Shown piece after piece: positions 36,986 through 40,311 of a DNA stretch of 40,311 nucleotides (position 1 is its first letter; every line of letters starts with the position of its first letter). The position numbers and the translations under genes were made by a program. The notes under the pieces are model-generated. The model searched no databases. It was not told where the DNA came from and worked only from the letters and a program-made list of their open reading frames with translations. This DNA is from Rhizobium alarense (GTDB taxonomy: Bacteria; Pseudomonadota; Alphaproteobacteria; Rhizobiales; Rhizobiaceae), in contig NZ_JAKGBU010000016.1 in NCBI RefSeq assembly GCF_021555155.1, positions 1-40,311 of the forward strand, in the 5' to 3' direction.

Positions 36986-37251
36986 CGCATGTTCTCCCGG
37001 CGGGTCCGGTGCGGCCTGTCGGCACGCGTGCTTTCACGTTGTCCAATTCGCGTGAAATTGCAACAGCTTGCATAAATTTCGCCGGCAGACGTGTTTTTGC
37101 CGCTCCGGCGATGGACCCGCCCGGCGGATTGGGCTAGCACGGTTGCGCCCGCCGGCCTCCACCGACGGGTCGACGCCCCATTTACCCCTTGTCCGGCCAT
37201 CGTTGCGGTGACGCAAGCGCGGACGAGTCGATCTCTTGAGGAGCGCCTCGG

Positions 37252-38682
37252 ATGACGGATACCGAGAAGAAAGAACGGGAGCGTCTCCGTCCGCCGGAAG
37301 GCTCGGCCTTCGAGGGCGACGACATCTATTCGGAGGACGGCTCCGTCCGTTCCGATTTCCTGATGCATGTCGGCGCGGCGATCGCCGACCGCGACCTGCT
37401 CTTCCTGCGCCAGCACGTGGCGCGGCTGCACGAATCGGAAATGGGCGACCTGCTGGAGGCGATCCAGCCGGACCAGCGGCGCGCGCTCGTCACCCTGCTC
37501 GGCGACGACTTCGACATGGCGGCGCTGACCGAGGTCGACGAGGCGATCCGTCTCGAGATCGTCGAGCACATGCCGAACGAGCAGATCGCCGCGGCACTCG
37601 GCGAGATGGATTCCGACGACGCCGTCTACATCCTGGAAGATCTCGACCAGGAGGACCAGGAGGAGATTCTCGCCAAGCTGCCGTTCACCGAGCGCATCCG
37701 GCTGCGCCGCTCGCTCGACTACCCCGAGAGCACGGCCGGCCGGCGCATGCAAACCGAGTTCGTCGCCGTGCCGCCGTTCTGGACGGTCGGCCAGACGATC
37801 GACTACATGCGCGACGAGGAGGATCTGCCGGAGAGCTTTACCCAGGTCTTCGTCATCGACCCGACCTTCCGGCTTCTCGGCGCGGTCGATCTCGACCGCA
37901 TCCTGCGCTCCAAGCGGGCGACGAAGATCGAATCGGTCATGCGCGAGACCAACCATCCGATCCCGGCCGAGATGGACCAGGAGGAGGCGGCGCAGCTCTT
38001 CGAGCAGTACGACCTGCTGTCGGCCGCCGTCGTCGACGAGAACGGTCGTCTCGTCGGCGTGCTTACCATCGACGACGTCGTCGACGTCATCCAGGAAGAG
38101 GCCGAGGAGGACCTGATGCGCCTCGGCGGCGTCGGCGACGAGGAACTCTCCGACTCGATCGCGGAGGCGTCGCGCTCGCGCGTGCCCTGGCTGCTCGTCA
38201 ATCTCGTCACCGCTTTCCTCGCGGCCTCCGTCATTTCGCTGTTCGAGGCGACGATCGAGGAGATCGTGGCGCTCGCCGTGCTGATGCCGATCGTCGCCGG
38301 CATGGGCGGCAATGCCGGCTCCCAGTCGATGACGGTCACCGTCAGGGCGCTCGCCACCCGCAATCTCGATATCCACAACGCCTGGCGCGTCGTCCGGCGC
38401 GAGGCGGGCGTCGGACTGCTGAACGGCGTGATCTTCGGGACGCTGATCGGCCTCGTGGCCGGCGTCTGGTTCCAGAACCCCAATATCGGCGGCATCATCG
38501 CGGCCGCGATGCTCATCAACATGATGGCCGCCGCGCTCGCCGGCATCATGATCCCGCTGCTGCTCGACCGGGCCGGCGCCGATCCGGCGGTATCGTCGGC
38601 CGTCTTCGTGACGGCGGTCACCGACATTACCGGCTTTTTTGCTTTTCTCGGCCTCGCAACCTGGTGGTTCGCCGTGCGCTGA
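37252..38682 (+). CDS. mgtE: Magnesium transporter MgtE
   Basis: This 476-aa Mg channel has an N-terminal MgtE_N superhelical domain (about residues 40-140, with many acidic DE runs), two CBS domains (about 145-265; FVIDPTFRLLGAVDLDRIL and AAVVDENGRLVGVLTIDDVVDVI), a plug helix, and five membrane helices from about 300. NAGSQSMTVTVRALA and GLVAGVWFQNPNIG lie in the pore region. Mg sensing by the cytosolic domain is known for the family. GAGGAG precedes the ATG. The 266-base gap upstream holds an inverted repeat TTTCACG/CGTGAAA (37032-37057), but no M-box was recognised. Confidence 0.95.
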   Translation: MTDTEKKERERLRPPEGSAFEGDDIYSEDGSVRSDFLMHVGAAIADRDLLFLRQHVARLHESEMGDLLEAIQPDQRRALVTLLGDDFDMAALTEVDEAIRLEIVEHMPNEQIAAALGEMDSDDAVYILEDLDQEDQEEILAKLPFTERIRLRRSLDYPESTAGRRMQTEFVAVPPFWTVGQTIDYMRDEEDLPESFTQVFVIDPTFRLLGAVDLDRILRSKRATKIESVMRETNHPIPAEMDQEEAAQLFEQYDLLSAAVVDENGRLVGVLTIDDVVDVIQEEAEEDLMRLGGVGDEELSDSIAEASRSRVPWLLVNLVTAFLAASVISLFEATIEEIVALAVLMPIVAGMGGNAGSQSMTVTVRALATRNLDIHNAWRVVRREAGVGLLNGVIFGTLIGLVAGVWFQNPNIGGIIAAAMLINMMAAALAGIMIPLLLDRAGADPAVSSAVFVTAVTDITGFFAFLGLATWWFAVR

Positions 38683-38693
38683 GCGCGCAAAAA

Positions 38694-38721
38694 TTGACTT
38701 TCACGTAAAAGTCAATAAACT
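38694..38721 (+). promoter_or_regulatory. MerR-type promoter with 22-bp palindromic operator
   Basis: TTGACTTT (38694-38701) and AAAGTCAA (38708-38715) form the arms of a 22-bp near-perfect palindrome (10 of 11 pairs; one mismatched pair) centred on ACGT. The first six bases double as a -35 (TTGACT), and TAAACT at 38716-38721 fits a -10 after 16 bases. An operator in the spacer is the usual arrangement for MerR-family regulators, and the half-site resembles LiuR-type sites. Confidence 0.7.
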
Positions 38722-38746
38722 GCCCGCTGCGTTAGGAGCGGATCGG

Positions 38747-39133
38747 TTGGACAAGTATTATACGATAACGGAGCTGACACGGGAATTCGGCGTTTCGACC
38801 CGCACGCTGCGATTCTACGAGGACGAGGGTCTGATCCATCCCGAACGGCGCGGCCGCACGCGGCTGTTCCGGCCTGCCGACCGCCGCCTCATCCAGGAAA
38901 TTCTGCGCGGCCGCCGCATCGGCTTCACCATTTCCGAGATTCGCGAGATCATCCAAGTCTACAAGGACCCGCCGGGTGAAATGGGCCAGCTTCAGCTGCT
39001 GATGAAGAAGGTCAACGAGAAGCGCGAGGACCTGCGCCAGAAGCGCAAGGACATCGACGAGACGCTGACCGAACTCGACAATGTCGAAGAGGCCTGCCTG
39101 ACCAGGCTCGCCGAAATCGGCGTCGGGACCTGA
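38747..39133 (+). CDS. MerR-family transcription regulator
   Basis: This 128-aa protein has an N-terminal MerR winged helix (residues 1-73; YYTITELTREFGVSTRTLRFYEDEGL, then the FRPADRRLIQEIL wing). A C-terminal coiled coil (QLLMKKVNEKREDLRQKRKD) serves for dimerisation. No metal-binding cysteine cluster is present; one Cys lies near the end. The start is TTG at 38747, with AGGAG eight bases upstream (38734-38738). It resembles the LiuR-like regulators of branched-chain amino acid or fatty acid breakdown, but no such genes are adjacent. A palindromic operator overlaps its own promoter. Confidence 0.9.
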   Translation: MDKYYTITELTREFGVSTRTLRFYEDEGLIHPERRGRTRLFRPADRRLIQEILRGRRIGFTISEIREIIQVYKDPPGEMGQLQLLMKKVNEKREDLRQKRKDIDETLTELDNVEEACLTRLAEIGVGT

Positions 39134-39153
39134 CCCGCAGTCTTTCCCGAAAT

Positions 39154-39627
39154 TCAGATCCAGCGTGCCGTGCGGCGGCAATAGGTCTCGAACTCGATGC
39201 CGAAGCGCGACAGGAGGTGCAGTTCCTCGCGCCGGACCGAGATCACCGTCGTCACGGCGATGGCGGCGACGGCGCCTGCGAGGAACCACGGGTTCTGCAG
39301 GATGAGCCCGATGCCGGTCGTGATCAGCGTATAGCCGAGATAGATCGGATTGCGGGTGAAGCGATAGGGGCCGGTCGTCACGAGATGGCTGGAGCAGCGG
39401 TGCGGCAGCACGGTCGTGTGATTGTCGAGCAGCGTGCGCATGGCCCAGACGTCGAGACAGACCGCTGCGCCGATCAGCAGGAAGCCGACCGCGCGCCAGG
39501 CAAGCACGTTGGTGTCCGGCATGATCACCGGAAAGAAGCGCTGCAATGTCAGCGCCGACAGGATCGCCGCCGCAAAGACCAAGGGCGGCCATGGAAAGAC
39601 GAACGGTTTGCTGCGGTAGGCGTTCAT
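39154..39627 (-). CDS. ICMT/PEMT-family membrane methyltransferase
   Basis: This 157-aa protein has four to five hydrophobic segments and the family motif TGPYRFTRNPIYLGY, with the C-terminal RREELHLLSRFG and ETYCRRTARWI. The family (isoprenylcysteine carboxyl methyltransferase, PF04140 or NnrU-type relatives) transfers a methyl group from SAM in the membrane. Substrate unknown in bacteria. It starts four bases after the stop of the upstream acyltransferase gene, so the two are in one operon, and is convergent with the MerR gene (20-base gap). Confidence 0.88.
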   Translation of the reverse strand: MNAYRSKPFVFPWPPLVFAAAILSALTLQRFFPVIMPDTNVLAWRAVGFLLIGAAVCLDVWAMRTLLDNHTTVLPHRCSSHLVTTGPYRFTRNPIYLGYTLITTGIGLILQNPWFLAGAVAAIAVTTVISVRREELHLLSRFGIEFETYCRRTARWI

Positions 39628-39631
39628 GGTG

Positions 39632-40311
39632 CTATTGCCTCGTGTCCATATCCGTCCCGGCGCGCGCGGTGCACTGCTCGGAAAGAGCCGCGATGCGCGG
39701 GTCGGTGACCGTGTCTATTCTCCCGGCGTTCAGGTCGTCGAAGAGGTCCTCCGCCACAAGGCCCTCGAGCGTGCAGCCGCAGAAGCGTTCGCAAAAGGCG
39801 GCGTCGCGCGTGCCGGAGCATGCGGACGAGCAGCTTTCGAGATAGGAGCTCTGCGGATCGGGTTCTGCCGCCGGCGCGATCTGCGATGCCAGGAAAACGA
39901 TCGCGATCAGCAGCGGTTGATGCAGAAGGTAGATGGCGAGACTGTGGCGGCCGGCGGCGGCGAGCAGGTTTTTCCAGCGCGAAGGCCGCGCCGGCATGAC
40001 CGCGCCGTCGAACGTCGCCAGCCGGCCGGCAAGGAACCGCGCGGCGGCCATGCCGAGGAGGAACGGACCGAGCCAGGGGAGGAGCGGCACGTAGTCGTTC
40101 GAGCGCGGGATCGTTTGCGAAAGCCCGACCCACCACAGTGCCGGATGGTCGAAGGCCGCGGAGCGCGCGACATGCGGCAGCGCGAAGGCGGCGATCGCCA
40201 GGACGACCCAGAGCGCTGCCGGCAGGCGCAGCAGCAGCAGGCCGACGAGGCTCGCCGCGGCGATCGAATGCAGGATGCCGAAGAAGATGAAGCTGTCGGG
40301 AAAGGCGAAAT
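39632..40311 (-). CDS. HGSNAT-like (DUF1624) membrane acyltransferase, partial, with Cys-rich tail
   Basis: The gene is truncated by the right edge: the 5' end is missing, and the C-terminal 226 codons are present. The open frame reads into the edge as FIFFGILHSIAAASLVGL, and later YVPLLPWLGPFLLGMAA, both typical of the heparan-alpha-glucosaminide N-acetyltransferase-like family with several membrane helices. The last helix (HSLAIYLLHQPLLIAIVFL) is followed by a tail of about 80 residues with six cysteines in a CX3C-X9-CX3CXC pattern plus one later. The tail is not typical of the short DUF1624 core. Function unknown. Confidence 0.85.
   Translation of the reverse strand, partial: FAFPDSFIFFGILHSIAAASLVGLLLLRLPAALWVVLAIAAFALPHVARSAAFDHPALWWVGLSQTIPRSNDYVPLLPWLGPFLLGMAAARFLAGRLATFDGAVMPARPSRWKNLLAAAGRHSLAIYLLHQPLLIAIVFLASQIAPAAEPDPQSSYLESCSSACSGTRDAAFCERFCGCTLEGLVAEDLFDDLNAGRIDTVTDPRIAALSEQCTARAGTDMDTRQ

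Noticed and set aside
36986-37251. Possible M-box or other known Mg riboswitch before mgtE
   Set aside because: No conserved M-box core could be matched by eye. Left only as an unexplained leader.

Overview
The window is a dense, GC-rich stretch of bacterial chromosome with short intergenic gaps and many ATGA or TGATG overlaps. Protein families point to an alphaproteobacterium of the Hyphomicrobiales, most likely Rhizobiaceae. The evidence is the F1-ATPase zeta inhibitor (DUF1476), an ATP12-type F1 chaperone, the purC-purS-purQ / purL-bolA-grxD neighbourhood, MocR-type and LiuR-like MerR regulators, and a glycine-riboswitch-controlled gcvTHP operon. The genus cannot be fixed from the sequence alone. 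I see no insertion sequence, prophage, CRISPR array or rRNA. The only clearly accessory items are a TacAT-type toxin-antitoxin pair and one palindromic repeat.

Layout. 1-5.5 kb: the start of icd (cut by the left edge), a secreted orphan, trmJ-murI, a tacA-tacT module, a solo HerA/DUF87-like ATPase and a DUF1810 gene. 5.5-10.5 kb: rpsD with its terminator, glutaminase, ttcA coupled to an inositol-phosphatase-family gene, and an MFS exporter. 10.5-18.1 kb (minus strand): purine synthesis genes purC, purS, a coiled-coil orphan, purQ and, separately, purL-bolA-(basic protein)-grxD. Between purQ and purL lie a lipoprotein, a DUF1127 gene and a MocR regulator. 18.3 kb: the F1-ATPase zeta inhibitor. 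18.7-23.4 kb: gcvT-gcvH-gcvP behind a promoter, a tandem glycine riboswitch and a set of mutually exclusive hairpins.

24-28 kb (plus strand): a stand-alone RAM domain, then an RluA-type synthase, a HAD phosphatase and an ATP12 chaperone that overlap each other, a secreted orphan and a DoxX protein. 28-33.7 kb (minus strand): a guanidinium exporter under a guanidine-II riboswitch, S-formylglutathione hydrolase, several small membrane or secreted proteins, glutathione-dependent formaldehyde dehydrogenase and an XRE regulator. 33.8-40.3 kb: an EamA transporter, lipB, tRNA-Leu(GAG), a degenerate peptide-deformylase-like gene, mgtE, a MerR regulator with a palindromic operator, an ICMT-family methyltransferase and a partial HGSNAT-like acyltransferase.

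Functional themes. De novo purine synthesis uses the three-subunit FGAM synthase (PurS, PurQ, PurL). One-carbon and glycine metabolism is covered by GcvTHP, with formaldehyde detoxification by adhC and fghA. BolA and Grx4 are an iron-sulfur partner pair. ATP synthase assembly and inhibition are represented by ATP12 and zeta. The strongest regulatory observations are the two riboswitches, the paired 15-bp MocR sites that each cover a start codon, and the 22-bp MerR palindrome. No complete, clearly new multi-gene system was found. The best candidates for new biology are the coiled-coil protein coupled to purQ, the metal-ligand-deficient deformylase, the triple GGCGCC switch ahead of gcvT and the 97-bp palindrome at 28 kb.
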